Source: Plazaster borealis
Taxonomy: Eukaryota; Echinodermata; Asteroidea; Forcipulatida; Labidiasteridae
Length of the DNA: 64,000 nt
Assembly (NCBI GenBank): GCA_021014325.1
Contig: CM037457.1
Span: 8,910,721-8,974,720, forward strand
Direction of reading: 5' to 3'
Shown here: positions 1 to 11,159 of the stretch, in pieces
Layout of the letters: the number at the start of each line of letters is the position of its first letter
Numbering within the stretch: position 1 is the first letter of the stretch
Notes under the pieces: generated by a model
What the model saw: the letters and a program-made list of their open reading frames with translations, nothing else
Told to the model about the DNA's origin: nothing
Database searches by the model: none
Translations under genes and position numbers: made by a program

Positions 1-57
1 GATTTTATGCTAATAATTATTTAGAGTAATTCCCAATAGTGTCCAAGAGTGTTTAAG
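1..57 (+). repeat. 3' end of a terminal-inverted-repeat element (GTCTTCTCA-type family)
   Basis: The first bases match the 3' end of the complete element at 14497-14902: 'tatgctaataattattt', then 'gagtaatt' and 'caatagtgtcca'. The copy is cut by the window edge. Confidence 0.6.
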
Positions 58-560
58 AACTTAAAAATAATCTCTCTTCTGATTTTTACTGCAGTAGGCC
101 CCTACTTTTTTTTCCGAGCATTATATTGAACAATCTTATTTATTTTATGAAACAACTTCCATCTTCCCATGTTGCTCTCTCGACTGAAAATCTGTTCTCA
201 ATCAAAAACTTTGGAACCTCCGCTGCAAGTTACCCCTTAAAAAACCAAAAAAACGCAAGATGTATTAAATTACATTTCGGCCTTGTCCTGGAACCACTGT
301 GCGGGCGCCTTCAAGTTGAACGAGTTTAAGATCAGATAAGAAAGTCTTTGAGCGCCGCTTGCCGACTATCACACCTTGGGTATTGTTATACACATGTACA
401 TCGTAGACGCAGCCAACGGATTACATTTTATAGCCTTCAAAGGGCCGTCTCAGGCAATCTATTGACATGTGGCACGCCGAAGTTGTGATCCGAGTAATCT
501 CCATGTACCATGGAGTAACAAAGTTTTCTTATGTTTGCAACGTCTGCGCAAGCAGTTCTG
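58..560. other. Intergenic, no recognised feature
   Basis: Short open frames here have no recognisable domain and no splice-site framing. I see no gene. Confidence 0.5.
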
Positions 561-564
561 TTGA

Positions 565-690
565 ATTTTTTGAATTATCAACGATATTCTGAGAATATCG
601 TCTTTGTCACGATATATCGAGATTTTCAAAACCAACATCGATATTGACGATATCGTTTTCAATATCGTATCGTGACGATATTATCGTGAT
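565..690. repeat. CGATAT-rich low-complexity palindromic tract
   Basis: The words CGATAT, ATATCG and ATCGTGA recur in both orientations, making overlapping short inverted repeats. It lies directly beyond the 3' end of the THAP fragment. Confidence 0.7.
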
Positions 691-701
691 ATCATCTAGG
701 C

Positions 702-893
702 TTAGTGCAACGCCATCAAGTAATCGTCTGGGTTCAAATTCTTGACCACTCTTTCACATCTGATGACTTGAAATCCGCTTGAGTTGTAATGACAAATCAC
801 ACCCACTCCCTACGAACTTGCTCATTTTGTGGGAATTTGATTTTGGACGTGCATCATTCTCGTGCATCCACCGATTACACAATTTTGGGGCAT
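702..893 (-). pseudogene. THAP-type zinc finger domain, degenerate
   Basis: The minus strand from the ATG at 893-891 reads MPQNCVIGGC, the usual opening of a THAP domain (C-x4-C here). A one-base shift is then needed to reach KFPQNEQVRREWV, followed by an in-frame TGA and then FVITTQADFKSSDVKEWSRI. A second shift leads to NPDDYLMALH and a stop. This follows the order of a THAP DNA-binding domain, but the stretch that should hold the second zinc-binding pair (C-x2-H, between SRI and NPDDY) is deleted. THAP domains bind DNA and occur in host regulators and in P-element-like transposases; which source applies here cannot be told. Two frame changes, one stop and the missing C-x2-H indicate a dead copy. 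Confidence 0.7.
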
Positions 894-1611
894 CCTAAGA
901 CAACCAAAACAACTACTACTTCTATTTTTATCACGAATGACAAAATTAAATAATGTCGACGCAGAGTAGTAAACAACCTTGCCGTTGCTAACGAAACCAG
1001 CTATACGAGTACCCCATGCAACGTCATGGGTCTTTAAGTCTTTACGTTTTTGTAACACTTGCTGCGTTCATGTTGAAATGCGACAGGAAACCAGCGACGT
1101 GTTTTTATATAGCGCCCTCTGGGAGCACAACCAAGAAAGTTTAAGCGAAAAGGAAAGAACCTTGGTGTAAAAACCAAGCTTTTTGTTCACAAACTATTAT
1201 CACAGAAGGTAACTTCAAAACAATATTTACAAGGTAAAATTATTTATTTGTCTTATTTTAATTGTTTTCCATCGTCTTTAAATATTCACAACCCAAAGAT
1301 TTTGCCAAGTTTATTATCATGGAAATATCATCGACTGCGCCACTCCCTCCTTAGTAAGCCAATACATACACCTCAAGTAGTTAGAGGAGTTAGACACCTC
1401 TAGTAATGGATATTGGGAAGACATTGGGGAAGGTATCGTTTCTGCATTAGCAGGTGTTTCTTCTTTTCTGGTTTTATTCCTTCTGCTTCTTTCCTGTTTG
1501 TCCTTCAACTACAAGGTTTTCAGCACCCTCTGGCCTGTCAACGAGGGCTACTGATTTGGGCAATCTAGATACCTACATGAGTCATTTTAACATTTGTATT
1601 GGCCTGAGAGT

Positions 1612-2560
1612 TTATAGTATAAGAGTTTCTTGATTAAGACATGTTGCTTCAAACCATGGATGATCAGTAAAGCAGTTGAAGCTTTCAGCATCAACTCCAG
1701 TGGGATGAATTTTATCTTGTATTGCATCGATCTCCTTGCAACACATGCAATTATGAGCAAACTCCATTACAACACAGCTACCACAAGAGCACCTTAACGA
1801 AGTTAGATAACAAAGTAGTTTTTGCAAAACCAATAAATGGTAAACAAATCATATAAGCATTCCAAACCATTGTATGCACAGCTAGTGATTAATATTCATA
1901 ATAATACTCAGTTTCTGGAAAATCCCCATTTTTTGCAGCCTTAATCAAAATGATAAACACTTCTCAGGTGAATAAAACATCAATTAAGATTCTCAATAAC
2001 CCCGGAGAAGCATTCATCCCAACCATTTGTAGCTACCACTACCAGTCCTCTAGTACAGGTAGTTGCGATGATCGTAACCATCCATCCTTTACGACTGTTG
2101 GGAGGATGAAGGGTAACGATCAGTATTGCTACGACCATTCCACCAAGGCACTACTTATTTTATTGTCACAGTAAATCAGTAAACTTCGCAGCTCTTCTCA
2201 TGCAACTTCATGATATTATTAATTATAATGGTGGAATACTAGCTTTAATTCAAAGAATAGAATTACCAGTCCGTATTATTGAGAATATCGTTAGCTGCTG
2301 CGGAAGGTTGAACATTCTCGTCCGCATCGTCATTGCGTGCTTCTTCATCATCAACCACCACGTGACGAGGCCTCACAACGGGCTCAAATCTGTATGGTTC
2401 TGCCCCCTTACAACTTCTATTTCTTGTTCAACTTTCGCATTGTCGCTTTCTTTGCCCGATGATGATTCACTAGAAGAATGAACACTTGAAAAACCGTCGG
2501 AATTGACGCCGTTTTCGTCCCATAATGATAATTTTTTCTGGATTTTTGTGAAACAGTGAT
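1612..2560 (-). pseudogene. P2X7 C-terminal-like (cysteine-rich) domain gene, two exons, frameshifted
   Basis: Exon 1 (about 2560-2267) reads LSLWDENGVNSDGFSSVHSS and then an acidic, Ser-rich stretch. Near a run of five G it changes frame to EPYRFEPVVRPRHVVVDDEE and ends NNTDW at a GTAATT donor. Exon 2 (1793-1612) begins after a TTAAG acceptor and completes the Trp codon: WCSCGSCVVM, then CMCCKEI and FTDHPWFEATCLN. The CxCGxC / CxCCxEI / C-x-[TE]-HP-x-F order with a final Cys is the signature of the P2X7 intracellular C-terminal domain, which also occurs in many invertebrate proteins without the channel. The usual continuation after CLN is absent: a stop follows seven codons later. No channel segment is visible. 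The frame change and early stop suggest a pseudogene, though a sequencing error at the G run is possible. Confidence 0.7.
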
Positions 2561-2942
2561 TTTTAAAATTTCCTACAATTCATTTCCCTTGGATGACCGT
2601 CTGGCATGGAATCAGGCACTGCTTATGACCCTGGTGACCTCTGCCTTCTTCAATGGGGGAATTCCGTGTTCTGTAGCAAACTGATGGATGAGGAGGAATG
2701 AAAAAATTTGAAAGAATTCCTGAGCGAGTTATCTTCACAAGAAAGTGGATCCCTTTCAAATGTTCTAAAACATCCGCATTTGTGATTTATCTGTTTGGGT
2801 AAAACTGTCATTCTTTCTGAAAAACATATGTACATGTAGGTCCTTGTATGTATGGGTTGAAGCCACAAGCCCCATGGTTTTTGGAGATTACCAAACTGGG
2901 ACTGCGTATGTTATGGTGCTCACTTTGGAGTAGTTTTATTGA

Positions 2943-3120
2943 TGAAGTAATTTCTGGTAGGGCTGCATGGTCATCGTTTTTGCCCTCTGACCTTTGCAGA
3001 AAGATATTGCCAAACATTCCCTGGAAAAAACTGTCAACAGGATTTTCCTCAGATCCATCTTAAAACCGATCGTTTCTTTGATTGACAATACACTGTCGGA
3101 TGGACTTGGCTGTGAGTTAA
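2943..3120 (-). repeat. Duplicated coding-like block, copy 1
   Basis: About 180 bases match 3411-3600 in direct orientation. On the minus strand both encode FNSQP-x-PSDSV, then DSFFQGMFGN and FLQRSEGK. In this copy the two halves lie in different frames. I do not recognise the family. Confidence 0.6.
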
Positions 3121-3410
3121 AAAGTAATTTCATGGTGATAAACAGCCATACAACGGTAGCAAAAATAAGGGAGAAGCAATCAGCGATCCCATAGAAAGGC
3201 CACAGCTGCAGCACGTTAAAAGTTTTGTGCGTTTCACGTTTGACTTCATAATTGTTTTTGTCAGAAGTGCAAAAGACAACTAATTGCTCAGGTGGTTATA
3301 TCCTCCTAACAATAAAACACAAGGTATAAATGATCCTGTTCAGAAAAGGTAATACGAATGTTCTCCAGATATCAAACAGACACAATACTTTCTTTTAGCT
3401 GCTTGAACAG

Positions 3411-3600
3411 CCCTCTCTGTTAGGGCTGCATGGTCATTGTCTTTGCCCTCTGACCTTTGCAGAAAGACGTTGCCAAACATTCCCTGGAAAAAGCTGTCAA
3501 CAAGAGGTTCCTCAGTACATCCTTTAAACCGTTCGCTTTGATTGACAAATACACTGTCGGATGGTCTTGGCTGTGAGTTAAAAAGACATATATGGTTGGA
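3411..3600 (-). repeat. Duplicated coding-like block, copy 2 (uninterrupted frame)
   Basis: This copy keeps one minus-strand frame across the block: FNSQPRPSDSVFVNQSERF, then EEPLVDSFFQGMFGNVFLQR and SEGKDNDHAALTE. The protein-like conservation between copies suggests an old duplicated exon or transposon segment. No known domain is recognised, and there is no clear start or splice frame. Confidence 0.5.
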
Positions 3601-3609
3601 CAATTTCAT

Positions 3610-4100
3610 GTCTAAGGTCTACTTTTTATGAGGAATTACTGGCCGAGAATTTCACTTTGTCTGCATTCTGCAAAATAAATATTGACATTTTCAGGTAATT
3701 TGATTTGCCCATTCATTATGCCGCTTAGGCTTGGCAACCTACTGCAGCACACGACTTAACCATTGTTGTATTCTCCGTGGAAGTTTCATTACCAGCATCC
3801 TTTAAATATGGAAAAAAGCAAAGGATAAAAATGTCACAACCCCAAATTTAATTTATTTTTTTTGTGTTCAGAATCGTACGACGACGAACAGTTTTAATTT
3901 ATAATTCATAATTCCCCACTTGCGCTTAGTTGTCCTAACCTACATGTATGCATGGACACAGGTGATTTTGACAACCACAAATTTAACCCTAAACCGTTAA
4001 AGGTTCCTAGAAACTTGCTAACTGTATGACGTTACCACCCATGCGTGACGCCCCCTCTTATTGTTATATTTTCATCTCCCATTAATTTTTTGACATCCTA
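3610..4100. other. No recognised feature
   Basis: AT-rich sequence with short frames only; nothing supportable seen. Confidence 0.5.
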
Positions 4101-4339
4101 GTGACTTCTTTACAAGCCCAGTTGTTGTCTATGATGCAAATGAAAACAAATTAATAATAAAACAGATGTAAAAAAAAATGTGCAAAGTGTAACAGAAAAC
4201 AATTGAAAATGAAATTTACAAATGAAAACACGAATACAAAAACCAAAAACTAAGTGTTGTGAACTGTGTGGAAAGATATGGGAAAACGCTGGGAAAAATG
4301 ATTCAAGAGTTCCGAAAAAACAAAAACAGTTCAGACAGT

Positions 4340-4564
4340 TCATTCCCCATCACCGCAGGGGTTGCACGAGATCATTTTATGTACTACTGAATGCGCCTTA
4401 CAGACAAAATTCCTGCAAGTGGAGCATTTCATCGATGTGCGCTTTCCTCCTTGGCTTCGAGGTGGGCACTGATAACACGTGCTCTGGTGAAATGGTCCCT
4501 GTTGCCTGCGTTGGTGAGCTTCTATCTGCTTTTTCCTGTCGACTTTGAAACCGAGGATGCTCAT
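4340..4564 (-). pseudogene. piggyBac-like transposase C-terminal cysteine-rich domain fragment
   Basis: The minus frame contains STCYQCPPRSQGGKR, then MKCSTCRNFVCKAHS and VVHKMISC. The spacing C-x2-C ... C-x2-C-x4-C-x2-H ... C after a basic Gln/Arg-rich stretch resembles the C-terminal zinc-binding tail of piggyBac-type transposases. No DDD catalytic core is visible upstream; the 55-bp minisatellite begins instead. In the transposase this tail contacts the element ends. Read as an isolated remnant; an unrelated Cys/His-rich protein cannot be excluded. Confidence 0.5.
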
Positions 4565-4625
4565 TGAATCTGTGGTTATGGTATGCAGTCCTCTGGGATT
4601 TGCCCTCCGCTTCTCAATTTGAGGT

Positions 4626-5155
4626 AGCCCTCTTTGCAGCTTTCTCGTTTTGGTCTACCCTGTTCTTCTTCACGACCAGTAGCCCTCTTTGCAGCTTTCT
4701 CGTTTTGGTCTACCCTGTTCTTCTTCACCACCAGTAGCCCTCTTTGCAGCTTTCTCATTTTGGTCGACCCTGTTTTTCTTCACGACCAGTAGCCCTCTTT
4801 GCAGCTTTCTCATTTTGGTCTACCCTGTTCTTCTTCACCACCAGTAGCCCTCTTTGCAGTCTTTTCGTTTTGGTCTACCCTGTTTTTCTTCACCACCAGT
4901 AGCCCTCTTTGCAGCTTTCTCGTTTTGGTCTATCCTGTTCTTCTTCATCATCAGTAGCCCTCTTTGCAGCTTTCTCATTTCGGTCTACCATGTTCTTCTT
5001 CACGACCAATAGCCCTCTTTGCAGCTTTCTCATTTTGGTCTGCCCTGTTCTTCTTCACCACCAGTAGCCCTCTTTGCAGCTTTATCATTTTGGTCTGCCC
5101 TGTTCTTCTTCACCACCAGTAGTCCTCTTTGCAGCTTTCTCATTTTGCAACATAT
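4626..5155. repeat. 55-bp minisatellite, about 10 copies
   Basis: The unit starts AGCCCTCTTTGCAGCTTTCT and ends TTCTTCTTCACCACCAGT. Unit starts at 4626, 4681, 4735 and 4790 and onward give a 55-base step. A diverged further unit lies at 5190-5260. Because 55 is not a multiple of 3, it cannot be a constant-frame protein repeat. It starts exactly where the Harbinger reading frame loses homology. Confidence 0.9.
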
Positions 5156-5249
5156 CAACAAGAATCAAGGAGAATCAAGCACACGGCAGACTCTTTGCGG
5201 CTTTCTCATCTTGGTCTACCATGTTGTTCTTCTTCACCACCAGTAGCCC

Positions 5250-5625
5250 TCTTTGCATCTCCTCTGGAGTTGCCGCCTTTAATTCCGTTCTCATTTTCAC
5301 CCCTTCGTTTATCTCTCGGCATACTTTCAGGTAAATCATGTACACCCTTGTTATACCAAACCAAACAGGTTTTGAGCATGTGGCAAGATCAGCGTTCTTG
5401 GCCAAGCAAAACAGTGTAACTGCCACTCTCTTCTCAACGCTGATGGCCTTCCCCATGTTTGTGTACTTTTCGATACATGAGGCTACAAATTTTTGCAGAG
5501 TAAATTGAAGGTGTCAAGGGTAATTCTAAACGAGTTGTAAAAATGGCCATCATCAAAATGTGCATACATGTCATGGTCCCAGAAGTTGGTTTGCAGAGGG
5601 AGTGCCTAATCTGTGCTGCATTTCT
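5250..5625 (-). pseudogene. PIF/Harbinger-type transposase fragment
   Basis: From about 5586 downward the minus strand reads FWDHDMYAHFDDGHFYNSF, then RITLDTFNLLCKNL, an in-frame TAG, PHVSK, a frame change, and MGKAISVEKRVAVTLFCLAK with VWFGITRVYMIYLKVCREI. This is the N-terminal to helix-turn-helix-like part of Harbinger transposases and HARBI1 relatives ('isVEKRVAvtL..LA' followed by 'fGi.r..v'). The catalytic DDE region should follow but is replaced by the 55-bp minisatellite. A possible acceptor (CCCTCAG) lies near 5626. The stop, frameshift and truncation make it non-functional. Confidence 0.8.
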
Positions 5626-5629
5626 GAGG

Positions 5630-7840
5630 GGAAAAAAAGAAAGAAAATAAACGTAAGCCCCCCAAATATAGAGTTGCATGAATTTAAAAAGCAAAATCAG
5701 ACTAAAGGCTTTGCACAAATGTATAGCTTTTGAACCAGATTTCTCCGCCAAGACTGTCTTCTTCTATGGATAGATATTGCATGGTTTTCCAAGGCTTCTT
5801 TGATCAGATGTTTCTTGCTCTATACAAGAAAACTGTGAAGGAAGGTAACTTTACAGAATTTGCAACAACAACATTTATTCCACTGACGCCATTTTGAGTG
5901 GATACCTCAAACAAACAAATAAACTTTCTCCACCCAGTGATGATGTGTACTGCTAGTTTGCGCATTGCGTGGCTGTTGTGCAATTGCTTGGGACCTTGGT
6001 AATCATCCTGAATGTCGTTACACCCGACGCAAGTTTGCATTTTTTATTACACTGATGCGATTTCGTAGCACACGACCATGGTTTCGAGATCTCGTTTAAA
6101 ACGACCTTAAGTCTAGCATGTAAAGTATTATACATTGCACTCATGCGCCATTCTCTCTGCGCATGTGTCGTTGCTTACTTTATACTGTCCGACTGTTTTG
6201 TACCAATTTTATTTGTTCATTCCATGATACAGTTGGCTTTTATGGTCAAACCGCCATAAATTTGCGGTAATCTTTTACAGTGTAAAATATAAAATCTAAA
6301 GAAAATGTCTCAATTATTATGATTTAGCCCAGAAACAAGGAAATACAGATGGTCACTTTAAGCTTCCATATCAAGTTGAAGTGTCCATGCGAAAATTACC
6401 GAAGTAACATGGATGGTCAGTTTGAGCCGCTGTACTTAGAAGAAAAGATGCCATCATCCCAAGGGAACAATTCTCAGGAAGTTGACATACATTGTATTTG
6501 CCTGTTGTCTCCCCCTCCCCCCTCAATGTCTATGGTTAGTGACAAGTTATATGGCACTTCCAGAGCTCTGAACAAAGGTGTTCAGACCACGGTATTTGAA
6601 CCTAGGTTATAGTTCACAAACTGCATCATTTTAGCCATAAATGTTCTGTAGGTGTACTTTAATTGTTGAGACGGCAACTGCTGTTTGCAGTGGCATTTGG
6701 ATATTTCCATTTTTCCTTTCTATAATGAATTTTAACTTACACTTTAATTGTTAAAACCAAATACTTTAATTGTGAGATGCTTACCTGTGAAGTTCAGAGA
6801 CTTGTTTGTTCTATTTGTTTGTTTGTGGTTTGTTTTTGTTTTGCTTGTAATTGTAGCATTTTGTATTTATATGTTAGTTTCTTATGAAAAGTTTATATTC
6901 TTTGGTACAGCATAGGTAATTTAACATCTGCAAACAGGGTTCATTATAATAAGTTGTAAGATTATTACAAATGCCTGAAAAGGTTTAAGAATATATTTTA
7001 TGAATAACAGAAAACTATTTTGTAAATTTGTAATCAAAGTCATCCCAGCTGGGGCCAACATCGAAAAGCATGTTAAAGCAAACATGTTTTCTTACTACAT
7101 GTACTGAGTCTCAAAACTGCTGCTTCGCTGAAAGTCAAAAGCATGCTAAATTGCCAGTGATTCTTGTAATTGGATGAGTGATGAAGCAATGTAAATTTAT
7201 AATGAATACACATGCACAATGTCAAATCTTTAAACAAATCTTTATAATACACTTGTAGTTACATATAATTGTTATTTATCTGCTATAGTAAGTTCAAAAC
7301 TGGGACACAGCTAACCGGGACACAGCTTTTCGAAATTGGGCCCCAGAACCCGATTTTATGAAACTTATTTTATGTGTTGCTAAGGAAGTAATGGGGCACC
7401 AGTGGCAGCAATGGGAACCACAGGGCATTTTGGCTGGTAAGCTAATTCCAGATGTTGTCTTTGCTGGGCAATTTTGTTTTTTTGTTACCAGCTTGATAAA
7501 AGTGGATCCAGGTCAAATTTGAGTGTTTTTGTCCATCACTCAAGTTGCATCATGGAGCAATGCTCCATGGTTACATACATAATGTGTATTACCAAATACA
7601 GAATGTTATTGAGTAAATCAAAATGTACAATAAATAGGCAAAATTTCTGTGTATTTTAACTACATAGAAGCATGCCTCAAGTAAAAAAACCTGTTTTGTA
7701 GACTTTACTTTAGTCTTTGTACTAAGATTCATGTATGCAGTGAGTACTACATAAGAAGTAACAATGTGTAGTTGATGGGGAGTTATGGGGGCAACAGACT
7801 GCTCTCAAAATTATTGTAGGTCATTTTAGTATTGCAAAAT
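5630..7840. other. No recognised gene
   Basis: AT-rich sequence with isolated short frames (for example 6349-6612) that have no domain, no splice context and no repeat support. Confidence 0.5.
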
Positions 7841-7843
7841 ATA

Positions 7844-7932
7844 GTTAGTGGCCTGACGTTTCGACCCTAGCAAAGTCTTTCTTGAGCCTTTGAGAAAGAC
7901 TCTACTAGGGTCGAAACGTCAGGCCACTAACT
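7844..7932. repeat. Hairpin element with GGCCTGACGTTTCGACCCTA arms
   Basis: The left arm GTTAGTGGCCTGACGTTTCG, continuing to AAAGTCTTTCT, is repeated inverted as AGAAAGACT continuing to CGAAACGTCAGGCCACTAAC. The arms are about 40 bases with a short loop. A diverged half copy lies near 23675-23715. Confidence 0.85.
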
Positions 7933-8609
7933 ATTTTTTGCATTCCTACCATGGGTCCTTTCGGTTGGTAAGCAGGTTGCAACAGATAATTCTAATTTCT
8001 CATTTTAGTTTTAAATGTAACCTGGCTTCTGGAGCCAATAAAGTTGTATTTTTTTTTAGCTGTTTAAGTGTTTTTTAGTTTTTAACTTCCATTGTAGAAA
8101 CTTTCTCTTGTACTTTTCATTTATGGTTAAAGTTGATGAAGGTTTAGGAAGATATGTTTCCTTTGTGTTTGATAAACTTCCCTCAAACCACCACATTCCA
8201 CCTCCCTTCCAGGCCACATGCTTCAATTGTTTAGTAGGACTTCAAACTGTTTTCAAAAAGTAGGTGTTTTTTTTAGATCTGTGAAAATTAGACTGAAATA
8301 GGTGCTCAAGTTTGCAAGAAAACAGTGAACAATGGATACAAATTTGTCTCATGTTTCTTTTATGTTAATTAATTATTCTTTCTTGCAACAACAATAACAT
8401 CCAATTTAAACAGCATTACCGATGAAATATTTCTCAGGATAATTGGTACAATTACAAAATTTATATCAAGTAAAATTTTAGAGCCAACGACACTAATAAA
8501 ATAATACATTGAAAAGTATAAGATTATTTTGTCTTGCCCTACACCTTTGCATGACATTAAAGCACTGTATACTGTTGTCGAATCCAGCAGACAAAAAACA
8601 ACAACTGGC

Positions 8610-8815
8610 TCACTCAAGTGGGAATTGAACCCATGACCGTTTGAAATGTAGAAAAGATGTCTTAACTAAAATACATTTTATCATGAATCACTGTGCTTTC
8701 AATATGCTTTGAACAGACAAATTAACAGATGACACCTCAGGTGGGAGTTGAACCCACAACCTACCACGTTTTAGAGTAGGCTGACATTTCTCAACCGTTG
8801 GAGCTCCTCCTAGCT
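8610..8815 (-). repeat. Two tRNA-like (B-box containing) sequences, minus strand
   Basis: The minus strand holds GGTTCAATTCCCACTTGAG at about 8616-8634 and GGTTCAACTCCCACCTGAGG at about 8734-8753. Both resemble a tRNA T-arm or Pol III B box. They are spaced like two SINE heads rather than functional tRNA genes, since acceptor stems do not pair. Confidence 0.5.
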
Positions 8816-8959
8816 TGTCTGGGACCAGTTTCACAAAGCAGTTTTAAAGCAGACATTATACTCAGGAAATCTATTTGCTAAGCAAAATAATCAGAGCACC
8901 AGTTTAAGTGGTTGAGATGTTGTGTCAGTTTTGTTTACTGAAGAATTCTGCGCTTGCCC

Positions 8960-9285
8960 TACCATTAATGATGTGTATTTATTGTGCACTTTTTAAGCCA
9001 AGTAGATCCCTCTAGCGCCTAACACCTCAATCATTCCTGAAACCATCTCAACTCCTTAGGAGTATGCAGCACCGGCAGCCAAATGGGGGTGCACAGGTTG
9101 CTAACCATTCACATCAACAATCTCTACCCTCGCAGGTATTCATGTACTCCTGGGTAATGAGAAGCACATATAGTAATGTGTCTTGCTCGAGGACCAGGAC
9201 ACGAGTGTCACGACCGGGATTCGAACCCACACTCTAGTGACTTACAGCCACCAGAACTTGTGTTCAATGTACTAAATTGCTCATT
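8960..9285 (-). repeat. tRNA-derived SINE, minus orientation, diverged
   Basis: It matches the layout of the 46926-47282 copy: 'gaaaccatctcaactcc', a 'tgtcttgctcgagga' stretch, 'ggattcgaacccacactct' (inverted B box) and an inverted A-box region ending 'aaattgctc'. Confidence 0.65.
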
Positions 9286-9952
9286 GACGACATGTATCAG
9301 TTAACACCAAGAATCTGCACAAGCTATGCAAGTGACGACTGCTTAGTAACATGTAATACATGTACATGTATGCACATGTGTACAAAGTATTTCCTTGCTG
9401 ACCTGTGAAATATTCTTACCTTAAGTGTGGATTTTGCCTGCTACCGTAATTGCTGATTTTGCTTACAGTGATCAGAGCCAAGAACTTGGGACCAGGTTCC
9501 ATTCAGTAACATGACACTCACATTGGGGAGGGTCAGGGTTAGAATTTTAAGAAAATCTCAAGTAGCTCAGAATTTCTACAAGACCATAAATATTTTTACA
9601 AGACCAAATCTTGTCTTTCTGTCGAACTTTTAGAAAAAGGTTTGGATTGGAAAATCTAAAGTATGCATCAGTAAATCTCAAAAAGGGTTTTGAAAAACCT
9701 TAGACTGCAAGACTCTTGTTTGGTTGTGATGTTAGTGGTTAAATGCTTAAATTACTAGACTCCGGCCATTGGTCCACTCCAGGAAGTATTTTGAGACCTG
9801 AGGGTGGTTTACATTTACAACTAATTGCCACTGTGTGAAGAGCTGACCAGCGTACCTGTTATAAATTGGAAGACAGTAGACGAGAAATTGTCAAGTGGTA
9901 TTCAACAAAAATACTCTAAATCTTGTGAAAGTTGTACATTCCAGTTTACATG
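9286..9952. other. No gene; partial dispersed repeat
   Basis: Bases 9340-9470 resemble 49350-49450 (both contain 'ccttgctgacctgtgaaat' or a close variant), so this is dispersed repeat DNA. Nothing coding is seen. Confidence 0.45.
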
Positions 9953-10378
9953 TTAAAGGCACCGTACACGTTTGGTAATTACACGTATACGTTTGGTAAT
10001 TACTCGAAATAAATATTAGCATATTGTCTTTGTCAAAGACCAGTATTCTCACTTGGTGTATCCCAACATATGCATAAAATAACAAGCCTGTGAAAATTTG
10101 GGCTCAATTGGTCATTTAAGTTGCAAGAAAAAGATGAAAGAAAAAACACCCTTGTTGTACAAATTTGTGTGCTTTCAGATAGGAATAAAAAGATTCTTGC
10201 AAGAAGTCTTTTATTATTTTAGTGAGAAATTACCTCTTTCTCCAGAACTACGTTACTTCAGAGGGAGTCGTTTCTCACAATGTTTTATACTATCAACAGC
10301 TCTCCGTTGCTTGTTACCAAGTAAGTTTTTATGCTAATATATATTTTGAGTAATTACCAAACGTGTACAGTGCCTTTA
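9953..10378 (+). repeat. MITE-like element, ACACGTTTGGTAATT family 1
   Basis: Starts TTAAAGGCACCGTACACG and ends CGTGTACAGTGCCTTTA: terminal inverted repeats of about 25 bases. The interior (AACATATGCATAAAATAACA, GTGCTTTCAGATAGGAATAA, TTACTTCAGAGGGAGTCGTT) is shared with copies at 22114, 40885, 54274 and 60265. This copy carries a short extra duplication of its left end. Confidence 0.9.
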
Positions 10379-10990
10379 TATAGGGCCATATATCTCCAAC
10401 TTCTGGTTTGCTGTTTGACTACATATGTGAGAACTACTCACACACTTTGCACAATTTACAGAAATGATGATTCAATCACAATTAAATTAGCTTATATTCA
10501 TCTCATACTAGATGCGTTCTAAAAAGTGCTCGTTTATCGGTACAATAACTTGTAGTTTTTAATTTATCTGAAACATAATTAAAATATCACTAATATGAAC
10601 ACTAAAAATTGGTGTGCTTTGTAGGGCAGTCCTCATTGTATTACAATTGTATCAAGTTTTTGTTTCAAGTGAATAATTTGTTAATTTAGTTGAATTTAAC
10701 AAATATCCCATCTTCATTCTTTCTTCCCAAGAACATTTTCCAGAGGGCAGAAAGAAAAGCAGTTAATATCTTTGTTTCATTAATGTTTTAGAGATGCTTG
10801 AAGAAAAAAAAACCCAGTTATTCCCACCCACCACCAAAGAAAAAGAGGTTCTATAAGGAGGCACAAAATAAAACCAAAAAACATCTAAAAATTGTGTTGT
10901 ATCAAAAATGTAGAAACATACACAAATTAATACAAAAAAAAACCCAAAGAAAACTTTTAAATAAGGTAAATTTTAAATAATTTTGGGTTA
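10379..10990. other. No gene; A-rich tract at 10800-10960
   Basis: The frame at 10798-10980 is only the translation of an A-rich low-complexity tract. Confidence 0.6.
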
Positions 10991-11004
10991 AATTTGGTTT
11001 TTTT

Positions 11005-11155
11005 ACCAGAGCAGGATTTGAACCTACAACCTCCGGACTAAAGTGCTGGTGCTCTACCAACTGAGCTATTTAGCCCTAACGTTGCGAGACTTATTAGGGA
11101 GACAGCCAACATTAGGGCTAGGAGGTCACAGGTTCAAATCCTGCTCTAGTAAATT
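11005..11155. repeat. Inverted pair of tRNA-like sequences
   Basis: On the minus strand from about 11076 to 11005: GGGCTAAATAGCTCAGTTGG, an anticodon-arm-like stretch, then GGTTCAAATCCTGCTC. A second T-arm, GGTTCAAATCCTGCTCTAGT, lies on the plus strand at 11131-11150. A-box and B-box motifs are good, but the acceptor ends do not pair, so this looks like SINE heads or a tRNA pseudogene rather than a functional tRNA. Confidence 0.55.
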
Positions 11156-11159
11156 TATC

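Noticed and set aside
10098..10337. Recurrent frame of about 70-80 codons also at 22231, 41012, 54391 and 60357
   Set aside because: It is the translation of the family 1 MITE-like element. It is not conserved in frame or length between copies, so not a gene.
11005..11080. Possible functional tRNA on the minus strand
   Set aside because: A and B boxes are good, but the acceptor ends do not pair and an inverted second T-arm lies alongside; a SINE or tRNA pseudogene fits better.
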